Made by a program: the position numbers and the translations under genes
Part shown: in pieces, positions 16,344 through 27,220 of the stretch
Layout of the letters: each line of letters opens with the position of its first letter
How positions within the stretch are numbered: position 1 is the first letter of the stretch
From: Lysobacter sp. ISL-50
GTDB lineage: Bacteria; Pseudomonadota; Gammaproteobacteria; Xanthomonadales; Xanthomonadaceae
Assembly (NCBI RefSeq): GCF_018612875.1
Contig: NZ_JAGGRI010000015.1
Location: forward strand, 28,328-92,327
Direction of reading: 5' to 3'
DNA: 64,000 nucleotides
Notes under the pieces: model-generated
Told to the model about the DNA's origin: nothing
The model's database searches: none
What the model saw: the letters and a program-made list of their open reading frames with translations, nothing else

Positions 16344-16706
16344 TCAGGCCGACTTCAAGGTGCCCTTGGGCAGAACGTTGGCGATCGCGCCCTTCTGCAC
16401 GCGGATGCGCACGTTGGCGGCGATTTCCACGGTGATGAAGTTTTCGCCGATATCGGTGACGGTGCCGGCGATGCCGCCGTTGGTCAGCACTTCGTCGCCC
16501 TTGGACAGCTTCTCGAGCATGCCGCGGTGTTCCTTGGCGCGCTTCATCTGCGGGCGGAAGATCAGGAAGTACATGACGGCGATCAGCACCAGCGGCAGGA
16601 CCAGGCCGCCGAAGCCGCCGCCGAAGAGGCCGCCCGGAGCCGGAGTCGGAACGCTGCCGGCGCCTTGGGCGTAAGCGGGGCTGATCAGAAGGTCGAGCAG
16701 ATTCAT
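16344..16706 (-). CDS. yajC: preprotein translocase accessory subunit YajC
   Basis: 120 aa from MNLLDLLISPAYAQGAG. One membrane helix (VLPLVLIAVMYFLIFRPQMKR) ends in the family signature IFRPQxKRxKEH, followed by a cytosolic beta domain (LSKGDEVLTNGGIAGTVTDI). The N-terminal stretch is longer than in E. coli and Gly/Pro-rich. The longer upstream frame is Arg/Pro-rich and was rejected in favour of this start. It is first gene of the secDF transcript. Confidence 0.95.
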   Translation of the reverse strand: MNLLDLLISPAYAQGAGSVPTPAPGGLFGGGFGGLVLPLVLIAVMYFLIFRPQMKRAKEHRGMLEKLSKGDEVLTNGGIAGTVTDIGENFITVEIAANVRIRVQKGAIANVLPKGTLKSA

Positions 16707-16920
16707 CTGAATGTCCTGAAACGAAAAATAGCCGGGGATTATGCCACGGCTGGGTTGGGGCCACGGCCGGGGCCGAAATGGGCCGCGGCGCACGCTTTCG
16801 AATGGGTTCCCCGCTGTCCGGGCGGGCCGGATGCGGTTGGTCGGCCGTTGGGGGCTGTCCGCGATTCCTGGGCCGGGCCGGGAGGGGCCGGGATCAGGAA
16901 ACGGCGGGGCGGGCCCTCAC

Positions 16921-16981
16921 CCCTGCCCTCTCCCGTGAACGGGAGAGGGGGACGGAGAGTTCGCCCGCTTACGCGGGCGAA
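16921..16981. repeat. two adjacent perfect hairpins between tgt and yajC
   Basis: CCCTCTCCCGT (16926-16936) pairs with ACGGGAGAGGG (16939-16949) around a two-base loop. TTCGCCCGC (16960-16968) pairs with GCGGGCGAA (16973-16981). The first lies in the CCCTCACCCCTG context of a repeat seen widely in xanthomonad intergenic DNA (from memory). The site is just after the tgt stop on the minus strand, so the hairpins may limit read-through into yajC. There is no T tract. Confidence 0.6.
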
Positions 16982-17010
16982 CGACTTTCTTCATGCGGGC
17001 GAACGGCTTT

Positions 17011-19252
<2,242 letters not shown>

Positions 19253-19421
19253 GGAAACCGGAGAGATTGAGCGCGAAGCGCCGCAGCGGCCGAAGCGGTC
19301 GGAAACCGGCTAAAACCGAAGGACGCGGGCGGGACACGACGGCGACGGGCGCCGGATTCGGTCTCGGGGAAGGCGGCCATTATCCGGGTGTTGGGGTGGA
19401 TCGCCAAAAGTTGTCTTGGGG

Positions 19422-19572
19422 CGTAAGAGCAAATCCCCCCTGCCCCCCTTTTTCAAAGGGGGGAACAGCAAAAGCGGGGTTCGGAGAAACTGGCGACCGT
19501 TTTGCCCCTGCGCCCCCATCAAAGCGGGTTCCCCCCTTTGAAAAAGGGGGGCCAGGGGGGATTCGCTCTTAG
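19422..19572. repeat. composite inverted repeat (poly-C/G hairpin family, copy A)
   Basis: The left arm starts TAAGAGCAAATCCCCCCTG and runs into the hairpin CCCCCCTTTTTCAAAGGGGGG. The right arm is its reverse complement, ending in GGGGGGATTCGCTCTTA. The AATCC ends lie on the outside and the CTTTTTCAAAG hairpins face each other across about 60 bp. The element fills most of the gap between queA and the response regulator gene. Copies B and C at 26335 and 32038 have the opposite arm arrangement. Confidence 0.9.
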
Positions 19573-19584
19573 CTTTTGTTCTTC

Positions 19585-20187
19585 CTACAACCACCCATTC
19601 TGCCGGGCCCGCCGATACGCCTCGATCCGATTGCTGCTGTCGAGCTTGCCGATCGCCTCGGACAGATAATTGCGCACCGTGCCCTGGCTCAGATGCAGGC
19701 GCTCGCCGATCTCGGCCGTGGACAGCCCCTCGCCGGCCAGGCGCAGCACCTGCCGCTCGCGCTCGGTCAGCGGGTCTTCGTCGCTCCACGCCGCCACCGC
19801 CAGCTGCGGGTCGATCGCCCGGCCGCCGCGATGCACCTGCCGCAGCGCCTCGGCCAATTGCCCGGCCGGCGCGTCCTTGAGCAGATAACCGCGCACGCCC
19901 GCGTCCATCGCCCGGCGCAGATACCCGGCGCGGCCGAAGGTGGTGACGATCACCACCCGCGTCGGCATGCCCGAATCGCGCACCCGCATCGCCAGATCGA
20001 TGCCGGTCATGCCCGGCATCTCGATATCGGTCACCACCATATCGGGCTGGATGCGTTTGACCGCCTCCCAGGCCTGCGCGCCGTCGCCGGCTTCGGCGAC
20101 GACTTCGATGTCGGGTTCCAGGTTCAGCAACGCGGCCAGCGCGCCGCGCACCAGGGCCTGATCTTCAGCGAGCAACAGACGGATCAT
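19585..20187 (-). CDS. DesR-type response regulator (REC-LuxR HTH)
   Basis: 200 aa. The receiver domain has the acidic pair E8/D9, the phosphoacceptor D54 (VVTDIEMPGM) and K104 (LLKDAP). The C-terminal LuxR/NarL HTH has LTERERQVLRLAGEGLSTAEI and LSQGTVRNYLSEAIGKL. The sequence of the HTH and linker is of the DesR kind. It is downstream of, and overlaps by 4 bp (ATGA), the histidine kinase gene, so the two form a standard co-translated pair. Targets are unknown; relatives control membrane fluidity or ABC exporters. Confidence 0.93.
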   Translation of the reverse strand: MIRLLLAEDQALVRGALAALLNLEPDIEVVAEAGDGAQAWEAVKRIQPDMVVTDIEMPGMTGIDLAMRVRDSGMPTRVVIVTTFGRAGYLRRAMDAGVRGYLLKDAPAGQLAEALRQVHRGGRAIDPQLAVAAWSDEDPLTERERQVLRLAGEGLSTAEIGERLHLSQGTVRNYLSEAIGKLDSSNRIEAYRRARQNGWL

Positions 20188-21371
20188 GCGGTACCTCGTT
20201 CGAGCAGGGCCGGCTCGCGCGCGGCCCCGGGGAGAGTGGCGGCGGGCGCCGGCAAACGCCGCGCGGCGGCCAGCGCCTCGCGCGACACCAGCAGACTCAG
20301 GCGGGTGCCTGCGCCGTTCGGACTTTCGATTTCGAGCATGCCGCCGACCGAGCGCAGGCGTTCGCGCATGCCGGTCAGGCCGTGGCCTTCGCCGGATACG
20401 CCGCCGCGGCCGTCGTCGGCGATCAGCAGCACGATGCCGCCGCGCGCGTCCTGGGTCAGTTCGACATCGACCCGGCGCGCCCGCGCGTGACGCAGCACGT
20501 TGGTCACCGATTCGCGCAAGGCCAGCGCCAGCACCGCTTCGACGTTGAGCGGGATGTCCACCGGCGCGAGCTTGTGGTCCAGGCTGATTTCGCCGCCCAG
20601 CAGCGCCAGCCGCGCCGCCGCCAGTTCGGCCTGCAGGCCGTTGGCGCGGATGCCGGCGACGGCTTCGCGCACTTGCGTGAGCGCTTCGCGCGCGACCCGT
20701 TCGACTTCGCAGATCTGATCCTGCGCGGCGTTCTTGTCGTGTTCCAGCAAGCGCGCGGCCAACTGCGATTTGAGCACCACCACCGACAGCGTGTGGCCGA
20801 GCAGATCGTGCAGGTCGCGGCCGATGCGTTCGCGTTCGGCCAGGCTGGCCAGGCGCCGCACTTCTTCCTGGGTCAGGCGCAACTCGGCGTTGCGGCGCTC
20901 GCGCGAGCGCGCGGCCAGCACGCCGGTGAACACGATGGAGCCGACCAGCAGATGGATCATCACGCTGAACACCGGCATGCCTACCGCCGGCAGGGTCATG
21001 ATCGACTCGACCCCGAAGATCGCGAACAGGCCGATCGCCAGGGCGATGCCGCGGCGCAGCGGCAGGAAGCTGGCGATCATGCCGGCGGCGAAGATCAGAT
21101 AAGTGCCGCCACCGATGCCGAACGGCACCGTCGCGAATCCCACCGCCGCCACCGCCAGCACCAGCCACAGCCGCAACTTGGCGCCGCCGCGGTAGAACGC
21201 CCAGTACATCGGCAGGAACACCAGCACCGAGCAGGTCGCCAGCACGAAGATCCACCACGGCGCCGGCCAGGAAAACAGCGGGATGAAGACGAAGCTCAGA
21301 TACAGCAGCGACGCCAGATGCCAACCGAGCAGGTTGTCGTGGGTGTCCAGCGGCGGTCCGGGCAGGCGCAT
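20184..21371 (-). CDS. DesK-type sensor histidine kinase
   Basis: 395 aa. Five or six N-terminal membrane helices (about residues 15-155) form a sensor with almost no extracytoplasmic loops. A HisKA_3 dimerisation domain follows with the phosphoacceptor H188 in ERIGRDLHDLLGHTLS. The ATPase domain has its N box at LRESVTNVLRHA (N291) and G boxes at DDGRGG (319-324) and GHGLTGMRERL. This layout is typical of kinases sensing the membrane itself. A C-terminal Ala/Pro-rich tail of about 30 residues follows. The start at MRLPGPPL was chosen because upstream residues are low complexity. Confidence 0.93.
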   Translation of the reverse strand: MRLPGPPLDTHDNLLGWHLASLLYLSFVFIPLFSWPAPWWIFVLATCSVLVFLPMYWAFYRGGAKLRLWLVLAVAAVGFATVPFGIGGGTYLIFAAGMIASFLPLRRGIALAIGLFAIFGVESIMTLPAVGMPVFSVMIHLLVGSIVFTGVLAARSRERRNAELRLTQEEVRRLASLAERERIGRDLHDLLGHTLSVVVLKSQLAARLLEHDKNAAQDQICEVERVAREALTQVREAVAGIRANGLQAELAAARLALLGGEISLDHKLAPVDIPLNVEAVLALALRESVTNVLRHARARRVDVELTQDARGGIVLLIADDGRGGVSGEGHGLTGMRERLRSVGGMLEIESPNGAGTRLSLLVSREALAAARRLPAPAATLPGAAREPALLERGTA

Positions 21372-21537
21372 GGTCGGAGTCCTGAAGTTCGATCGCGCCC
21401 CGCCGAAGCGGGCCTTGATCAATGCATGTACGGCGGGTATTGCAGCCACGTCTTCACCTGTAGGTGTGGAATCGAGGCGTGGCCCACGTGTGGATCTGAA
21501 TGATTCAGGCACCCCCGTGCCACGATCGATGCGGACT

Positions 21538-23415
21538 TTAGCGGAGTTCGAAGGCCTCGATCTCGAATGAGAACGGCCCCGGCTCACCGCTCGCGCTCAA
21601 GGCGATGGCGCGCAAACGGCTCAGATCGACATTGGGCATGCTCGCCAGCGGCACGCGTACTTGCTGCCATTGCGCGGTGTTTTGAATGATCTGCAGGCCC
21701 GGCTGGCCGCTCATGTCGGCGCCGGAGAACACCAGCAGGGTCAGGCTGCGTGCCTGCCCGCGCACGCGAAAACTCAATTCATGCACAGCCCGCGCGTCGG
21801 CCGCGCCCAGCGGCACCGAGCCGGGAATGAACATCAGCCCGCCCCAGGGCTGCGCCGCGCCGGCCGCGATCTCGCCCTGGGCCGCGAGCGGAACCGAACC
21901 GCCCTCGCCCTGCCCGGCCAGCAGGCGCGCGCTGGACTTGCCGCCCAGGTAGGCGTCGTTGGACGCCATCCAGCTCGGCCCGGGCTTGCCGTCCTTGAAC
22001 AAGGCCACCGGGCCCGGCTTGACCTGCGGCAGGCCGGCGCCGACCGCGCGCGCGATCGAATAGCCGTTCTTCCAGATCGCGCGGACGGCGCGGGTCGCGG
22101 TGATGTCGGTGGTCGGATCGCCATCGACCAGCAGCAGGTCCGCGCGCAGGCCCGGCGCGATGCGGCCGCGATCGTCGAGCTTGAAGCTGCGCGCCGGCAC
22201 CGAGGTCGCCGCGCGCAGGGCTTCGACCGGGCTCAGGCCGGCGCGCACCAGCAGATCGAGTTCGTTGTGTTCGCTGGCGCCGTGCGCGGTGCCGGGGTTG
22301 CCGGCGTCGGTGCCGGCCAGCAGCGGGACGCCGGCGGCATGCAGCGCGCGCACGTTCTCCATCGAATTCCTGAGCCGGTCGGCGACGCCCGCGCCCGCCT
22401 TGAAGCCGTTGTCCAACATGGTTTTCTGCGGCGGCTGCAGCCACGGCGCCACGCGCGGATCGGCGGCGAGGCGCGCGCCTTCGCCGCTGCCGGCGACCGA
22501 AGCCATCACGGTCAGCGTCGGCACCACGAAGGCCCGGTGGCGCTTGATCTCGGCGATCAGCTTGGGATCGTCGATGCGATCGCCGTTGACGTGAACCAGG
22601 CCGTCGGCGCCGGCATCGATCGCCAGCGCGGCCTCTTCTTCCAGCGACACATGCACCACCGCCAGGCGCTTGCGCGCATGCGCTGCCTGGATCGCCGCGC
22701 GCAGCGCCGGTTCGCTCAGCGTCGCCATGCGCGCCTTGCCGTGGGCATCGCGCGACTGCTCCAGCACCAGCTTGATGTAGTCCGAACCTTCGTCGATGCG
22801 CGCATCGACGAAGGCCTGGGCCTGGGCGGGATCGTCCAGGGTCGGGATCGCGAAACCGTATTCGGTGCCGTGGCCGCCCTTGGCCGTGACCAGGGTGCCG
22901 GCCGACCACAGATCGGCCTGCGTGGTCTTGGCGCGGCTTTCGCGTTCGCTCTTGGCCGTCGCCAGCAGATGGTGGTCGGTGAACATGTCCAGTTCGGTGG
23001 TCACGCCGAAGCGCAGCGCGTCGCCGCGGGCGTCGCCCCAACTGTGCACGTGCGAGTCGATCAGTCCCGGCAGCAGGGTCTGGCCGGCGCCGTCGAGCAC
23101 CGGCACGCCGTCGGGCACCTTCACCTTCGCGCCGACCTCGGCGATCAGGCCGTCGCGCACCAGCACCGTCGCCGACGGCAGCACGCGCTCGCCGTCGAAC
23201 ACGCGCACCTGGCGGATCGCGAACTGCAGCGACGGCGCGCTCGCGGACGGATCGGCGGGGGCGGCGGCCGGGGCCGGCGTCTGCGCGGCGGCGGTGGGCG
23301 GCTGCGCGGCGAAGGCCGCGGCGCTGGCGAGCAGGCCCAGCAGCAGGCCGACGCTCAGCGCGGTGCGGCGCTGGGTTCGGATCTGGCCGAACCTGGCCGA
23401 TGTCATCGAATGCAT
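21538..23415 (-). CDS. secreted amidohydrolase with extra C-terminal beta domain
   Basis: 625 aa. A signal peptide (LLLGLLASAAAFAAQPP) and Ala/Pro-rich linker precede a metal-dependent amidohydrolase domain (about 60-480). Metal ligands are GLIDSHVHSWGD (HxH) and VHVSLEEE plus VHVNGD. A late GTDAGNPGTAHG carries the conserved Asp, followed by ATSVPARSFKLDDRGRIAPGLRADLLLVDGDP. The last 120 residues (from about WGGLMFIPGS) look like a CIA30/galactose-binding-type beta sandwich. GGAG lies 6 nt before the chosen ATG. Closest in style to imidazolonepropionase/prolidase-like enzymes; substrate unknown. Confidence 0.88.
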   Translation of the reverse strand: MHSMTSARFGQIRTQRRTALSVGLLLGLLASAAAFAAQPPTAAAQTPAPAAAPADPSASAPSLQFAIRQVRVFDGERVLPSATVLVRDGLIAEVGAKVKVPDGVPVLDGAGQTLLPGLIDSHVHSWGDARGDALRFGVTTELDMFTDHHLLATAKSERESRAKTTQADLWSAGTLVTAKGGHGTEYGFAIPTLDDPAQAQAFVDARIDEGSDYIKLVLEQSRDAHGKARMATLSEPALRAAIQAAHARKRLAVVHVSLEEEAALAIDAGADGLVHVNGDRIDDPKLIAEIKRHRAFVVPTLTVMASVAGSGEGARLAADPRVAPWLQPPQKTMLDNGFKAGAGVADRLRNSMENVRALHAAGVPLLAGTDAGNPGTAHGASEHNELDLLVRAGLSPVEALRAATSVPARSFKLDDRGRIAPGLRADLLLVDGDPTTDITATRAVRAIWKNGYSIARAVGAGLPQVKPGPVALFKDGKPGPSWMASNDAYLGGKSSARLLAGQGEGGSVPLAAQGEIAAGAAQPWGGLMFIPGSVPLGAADARAVHELSFRVRGQARSLTLLVFSGADMSGQPGLQIIQNTAQWQQVRVPLASMPNVDLSRLRAIALSASGEPGPFSFEIEAFELR

Positions 23416-24081
23416 ACGGATCTCCATGAAAAGGTACGCCTGCGGCAGCCGTCGGTCACAGGCTGCGCTGCGGGCCGGCGCGCTCTTGCCGGCGCAGGCC
23501 TGGGAAAATGGGCTGGTATTGCGAACGACGCGGCGGCGCGCCGCCGGCGCGGCCATGCGCCGGACGCGCCGCCTTGGCGGCCGGGACGTCGCCCGGACCC
23601 GGCTGCCGCGCGGCCGCGGCGACGACGCGATGAAAGGGATGGATCGCATTCATGGCCGAACCCCACGCGCTTGCCGGAAGGTGCGGCCACTGTCGGTTTC
23701 GCGATCGTTCCGCGTCAGTGCACGAAGACATTCATCGCCGGTGACAAGCGTCACCAGCGGCACGAAACGCGGCCCGGGCGGCCCGTGCGAACCTCCGTAC
23801 GCAGGGGGTTATCGGCGAACCAAGGACATGATAGACTCACATAAATCATTGAAATGAAACGAAAAATCGTCAAAAGGCTGGGGCCTTACGCAAAAATTTT
23901 GCGCGATGTTTCGGGGTTTCAACGAGTTACGCGGGGACTGCGTCCTGGTCCTCTTCGTTCGATGTGAGAGATGGCGCTTGGCAGCTTGGGGGCTGCTGCA
24001 ACCGCGAGCGTCCAGCCATGAAGGCGGACCGGTCTCCCACGCAACACACGGCACGACGCCGACGACCTTCTGGAGATCGAG
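23416..24081. other. gene-free region, 666 bp, with an AT-rich stretch before the aminotransferase
   Basis: The divergent upstream region of the amidohydrolase and aminotransferase genes. Open frames here are Arg-rich and not convincing. From about 23825 to 23920 the GC content drops clearly (TAGACTCACATAAATCATTG and AAAATTTTGCGCG patches). This is the likeliest place for the aminotransferase promoter, about 160-250 bp ahead of its start codon, leaving a long leader. I see no riboswitch fold that I can name. Confidence 0.5.
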
Positions 24082-25581
24082 ATGACCAATTTGCTCAGCC
24101 AACTCGCGCCGCTGCGCGCGCACGCCGGCAAGCGCCGCACCGTCGGCCTGGACGACGACACCGTCGCCCGCTTCGCCGTCACCCATCCCGATCTGGGCGA
24201 AGCCATCGCCGCCGCCGCCGCCGAGTACGCGCTGGTGCGCGATCTGCACGCCGACCTGCTCGACCTGGACGAAGACGCGCAGATCGACGCCGTCCAGCAG
24301 GGCTACGTCAATTTCTATCCCGACGACGGCGTCAACCCGTACATCGCCCTGGCCGCGCGCGGCCCCTGGGTGATCACCCTCAAGGGCGCGGTGCTGCACG
24401 ACTCCGGCGGCTACGGCATGCTCGGCTTCGGCCACACGCCCTCGGCGGTGATCGCGGCGATGGCCAAGCCGCAGGTGATGGCCAACATCATGACTCCGTC
24501 GCTGTCGCAGCTGCGCTTCGAGCGCGCCCTGCGCGCGGCCATCGGCGTGAACCGCGACGGCTGTCCGTACGAGCGCTTCTTCTGCCTGAATTCGGGTTCC
24601 GAATCGGTCTCGCTGGCCGCGCGCATCGCCGACGTCAACAGCAAGCTGATGACCGACCCGGGCGCCAGGCACGCCGGCCGCGCGATCAAGCGCGTGGTGG
24701 TCAAGGGCAGCTTCCACGGCCGCACCGAGCGCCCGGCGCTGTACTCGGATTCCTCGCGCAAGGCCTACAGCCAGCACCTGGCCAGCTACCGCGGCGAGGA
24801 TTCGGTGCTCACGGTCGAGCCGTACGACATCGACGCGCTGAAGAAAATCTTCAGCGATGCCGAAGCCAACCACTGGTTCATCGAAGCGATGTTCCTGGAA
24901 CCGGTGATGGGCGAAGGCGACCCGGGCCGCGGCGTGCCGCCGGCGTTCTATGCCGCCGCGCGCGAACTCACCCGCAACCACGGCTCGCTGCTGCTGGTCG
25001 ATTCGATCCAGGCCGGCCTGCGCGCCCACGGCGTGCTGTCGATCATCGATTACCCGGGCTTCGAAGGCCTGGACGCGCCGGACATGGAGACCTATTCCAA
25101 GGCCCTCAACGCCGGCCAGTACCCGTTGTCGGTGCTCGCCGTCGGCGATCGCGCCGCCTCGCTATACCGCAAGGGCCTGTACGGCAACACCATGACCAGC
25201 AACCCGCGCGCGCTCGACGTCGCCGTCGCCGTGCTCGAACACGTCACCCCGGAACTGCGCGCCAACATCCGCGCGCGCGGCGCCGAGGCCATCGCCAAGC
25301 TGGAGAAGCTCAAGAGCGAGCTGGGCGGCCTGATCACCAAGGTCCAGGGCACCGGCCTGCTGTTCTCGTGCGAACTCGCCCCGCAGTTCAAGTGCTTCGG
25401 CGCCGGTTCGACGGAAGAGTGGTTGCGCGAGCGCGGCATCGGCGTGATCCACGGCGGCGTCAACTCGCTGCGTTTCACCCCGAACTTCACCATCGGCAGC
25501 GACGAGCTGGAGCTGCTGGTATCGATGGTCGGCCGCGCCCTGCGCGAAGGCCCGCGCGCGCAGCAGGCCGCGGCGGCCTGA
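24082..25581 (+). CDS. class III PLP-dependent aminotransferase, divergent subgroup
   Basis: 499 aa. The fold-type I class III framework is present: GYGMLGFGHTPSAV, NSGSESVSLAAR (about 170-181), FHGRT (211-215), the cofactor Asp at D307 and the Schiff-base lysine K340 in METYSKALNAG. The usual DEVQTGxGRTG reads DSIQAGLRAHG here, and SKxxGGG reads SKALNAG, so the substrate pocket differs from ornithine, GABA or 4-aminobutyrate enzymes. An N-terminal extension of about 75 residues (including an acidic DLLDLDEDAQID stretch) is unusual. Two small genes follow on the same strand. Amino donor and product are unknown. Confidence 0.9.
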   Translation: MTNLLSQLAPLRAHAGKRRTVGLDDDTVARFAVTHPDLGEAIAAAAAEYALVRDLHADLLDLDEDAQIDAVQQGYVNFYPDDGVNPYIALAARGPWVITLKGAVLHDSGGYGMLGFGHTPSAVIAAMAKPQVMANIMTPSLSQLRFERALRAAIGVNRDGCPYERFFCLNSGSESVSLAARIADVNSKLMTDPGARHAGRAIKRVVVKGSFHGRTERPALYSDSSRKAYSQHLASYRGEDSVLTVEPYDIDALKKIFSDAEANHWFIEAMFLEPVMGEGDPGRGVPPAFYAAARELTRNHGSLLLVDSIQAGLRAHGVLSIIDYPGFEGLDAPDMETYSKALNAGQYPLSVLAVGDRAASLYRKGLYGNTMTSNPRALDVAVAVLEHVTPELRANIRARGAEAIAKLEKLKSELGGLITKVQGTGLLFSCELAPQFKCFGAGSTEEWLRERGIGVIHGGVNSLRFTPNFTIGSDELELLVSMVGRALREGPRAQQAAAA

Positions 25582-25585
25582 CGGC

Positions 25586-25680
25586 CTTTGGGAGTGAGTG
25601 GAGAGGAGCGGGGAGTGAGCGAAAGCCGCTTCTCGCTCTTACTTACTCCTCACTCTGCTTCACTCACTGCTGCTCCAAAG
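25586..25680. repeat. purine/pyrimidine imperfect inverted repeat
   Basis: A nearly all-purine strand (GGGAGTGAGTGGAGAGGAGC and GAGTGAGCGAAAGC) is followed at once by its near-complement as pyrimidines (GCTTCTCGCTC, TTACTCCTCACTC and CTTCACTCACTG). RNA from it could fold into a long imperfect hairpin between the aminotransferase stop and the next gene's ribosome binding site. Confidence 0.7.
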
Positions 25681-25691
25681 GAGCCCATGGA

Positions 25692-25934
25692 ATGATCCGT
25701 TTGTCGAACAAGGAAACCGGCGCCGACATCGGCGAGATCAGTGAAGAAGAGCTGCAGATCCTGGTGGCCGCGCTGGAAGAAGAAGGCAGCAAGGACCAGG
25801 ACTATTGGATCGACCACGCCGTGGTCGACATGATCGAGATCGATCATCTCAACGCCGGCTCGCTGATCACCGTGCTGCGCGCGGCGATCGGCGGCAGCGA
25901 TGGGGTCGAGATTCAGTACGTGCGGACGGCCTGA
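25692..25934 (+). CDS. small acidic protein of unknown function (80 aa)
   Basis: Begins MIRLSNKETGADIGEISEEE. AAAGGAG lies 9 nt upstream of the ATG, a good ribosome binding site that fixes the start. The sequence is strongly acidic (EEELQILVAALEEEGSKDQD), then has a DMIEIDHLNAGSLITVLRAA helix and a short C-terminal strand. There is no cysteine, signal peptide or membrane segment. It lies 110 bp downstream of the aminotransferase on the same strand and is probably part of its operon. I do not recognise the family. Confidence 0.75.
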   Translation: MIRLSNKETGADIGEISEEELQILVAALEEEGSKDQDYWIDHAVVDMIEIDHLNAGSLITVLRAAIGGSDGVEIQYVRTA

Positions 25935-25995
25935 AGCCGATGCGCAGGCCGGCCGCGGCGATGACGCGGCCGGGCTTGCGCGGCCTGCTCCGCTC

Positions 25996-26307
25996 ATGGC
26001 GCTCGATCTGATCCAGGCCCGCCACGAGCGCGAGATCCACACCTCGCGCAAGATGTTCGCCATCGACGAGATGCTGCATTCGCAGTTGCTGGCCCGGGCG
26101 CAGCCGCGCGGCGAGTATCCGCTGCTGCACAAGTTGCACGACTACTACGCCGATACGGTTTTGTTGCTCGGCGAGCTGCCTCGCTTGCAAGCGGAGCTGA
26201 CACGGATCAGGGGCAAGTTCACCGATCCCACTCAGGTGCATGAGTTCTCGCGCTTCGTCGAGCAGGCTTTAGCCGACGGCGATAATCTCTACGCCACCGC
26301 CGACTGA
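25996..26307 (+). CDS. small helical protein of unknown function (103 aa)
   Basis: Begins MALDLIQARHEREIHTSRKM. It is predicted almost wholly helical with heptad-like spacing (LLHKLHDYYADTVLLLGELPRLQAELTRIRGKF), and the composition is charged. It has no cysteine and no export signal. It lies 61 bp after the 80-aa gene and ends 27 bp before inverted repeat copy B. With the aminotransferase and the 80-aa protein it makes a three-gene unit. Function unknown; a scaffold or adaptor role is only a guess. Confidence 0.7.
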   Translation: MALDLIQARHEREIHTSRKMFAIDEMLHSQLLARAQPRGEYPLLHKLHDYYADTVLLLGELPRLQAELTRIRGKFTDPTQVHEFSRFVEQALADGDNLYATAD

Positions 26308-26334
26308 ACTGTCAGCACCGACCATCCCGACCTA

Positions 26335-26463
26335 GCGGATTCCCCCCTTTGAAAAAGGGGGGCCAGGGGGGATTTGCTTTTGCTTTCCCCGCCGCAGAAG
26401 CAACAGCAAAAGCAAATCCCCCGCGCCGCTTCGCGTCGCCGCCCCCTTTTTCAAAGGGGGCAA
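26335..26463. repeat. composite inverted repeat (poly-C/G hairpin family, copy B)
   Basis: The left arm has the hairpin CCCCCCTTTGAAAAAGGGGGG followed by CCAGGGGGGATTTGCTTTTG. The right arm has CAAAAGCAAATCCCCC, then a GC-rich insert, then CCCCCTTTTTCAAAGGGGG. The AATCC ends face each other, the reverse of copy A. It separates the aminotransferase operon from upp. Confidence 0.9.
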
Positions 26464-26565
26464 CGGCAGACGCGGCGCGGCGCCGGACCGTCACGCTTGC
26501 GCCCCGCCCCGCAACCGTCAATCCTTTGCGGCAACAATCGCCCGTCCCCGCACCCAGGCCGCCCA

Positions 26566-27201
26566 ATGAAAATCGTCGAAGTCCGCCATCCGCTCGTCCA
26601 ACACAAACTCGGTCTGATGCGCCGCGCCGACAACAGCACCAAGTCGTTCCGCGAGCTGGCTTCGGAAGTCGCGACCCTGCTCACTTACGAAGCCACCGCC
26701 GACCTGGAAACCGAGGAGGCTGTGGTAGAAGGCTGGGCCGGGCCGGTCGTCACCCGCCGGATCAAGGGCGCCAAGGTCACCCTGGTGCCGATCCTGCGCG
26801 CCGGCCTGGGCATGCTGCCGGGCGTGCTGGAACTGATTCCGGCGGCGAAGGTCGGCGTGGTCGGCCTGCAGCGCGACGAACAGACGCTGCAGCCGGTCGG
26901 CTACTACGAAAAACTCACCGGACGCATGGACGAGCGCACCGCGCTGATTCTCGATCCGATGCTCGCCACCGGCGGCAGCCTGATCGCGACGGTGGATCTG
27001 CTCAAGAACGCCGGCTGCAAGCGCATCAAGGGGCTGTTCCTGGTCGCGGCGCCGGAAGGGTTGAAGGCGCTGGAGGCGAAGCACCCGGATGTGGAGGTGT
27101 TTACCGCGTCGGTGGATGAGCGGCTCAACGAAGTCGGCTACATCCTGCCGGGGTTGGGCGATGCGGGCGATAAGATTTTCGGGACCAAGCATTACGCTTG
27201 A
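26566..27201 (+). CDS. upp: uracil phosphoribosyltransferase
   Basis: 211 aa. Converts uracil and PRPP to UMP (pyrimidine salvage). Motifs seen: the N-terminal [19 protein letters not shown], the flexible-loop region [10 protein letters not shown], the PRPP loop [18 protein letters not shown] and the C-terminal uracil site [17 protein letters not shown]. Length matches the family. The ATG at 26566 gives the canonical N-terminus. It is monocistronic between two repeat elements. Confidence 0.97.
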   Translation: MKIVEVRHPLVQHKLGLMRRADNSTKSFRELASEVATLLTYEATADLETEEAVVEGWAGPVVTRRIKGAKVTLVPILRAGLGMLPGVLELIPAAKVGVVGLQRDEQTLQPVGYYEKLTGRMDERTALILDPMLATGGSLIATVDLLKNAGCKRIKGLFLVAAPEGLKALEAKHPDVEVFTASVDERLNEVGYILPGLGDAGDKIFGTKHYA

Positions 27202-27220
27202 AGTGTGGGCTCATGATTTG

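Noticed and set aside
13292..16435. Frame of about 1,047 codons on the plus strand across secF-secD
   Set aside because: Antisense shadow of the secDF operon with low-complexity translation.
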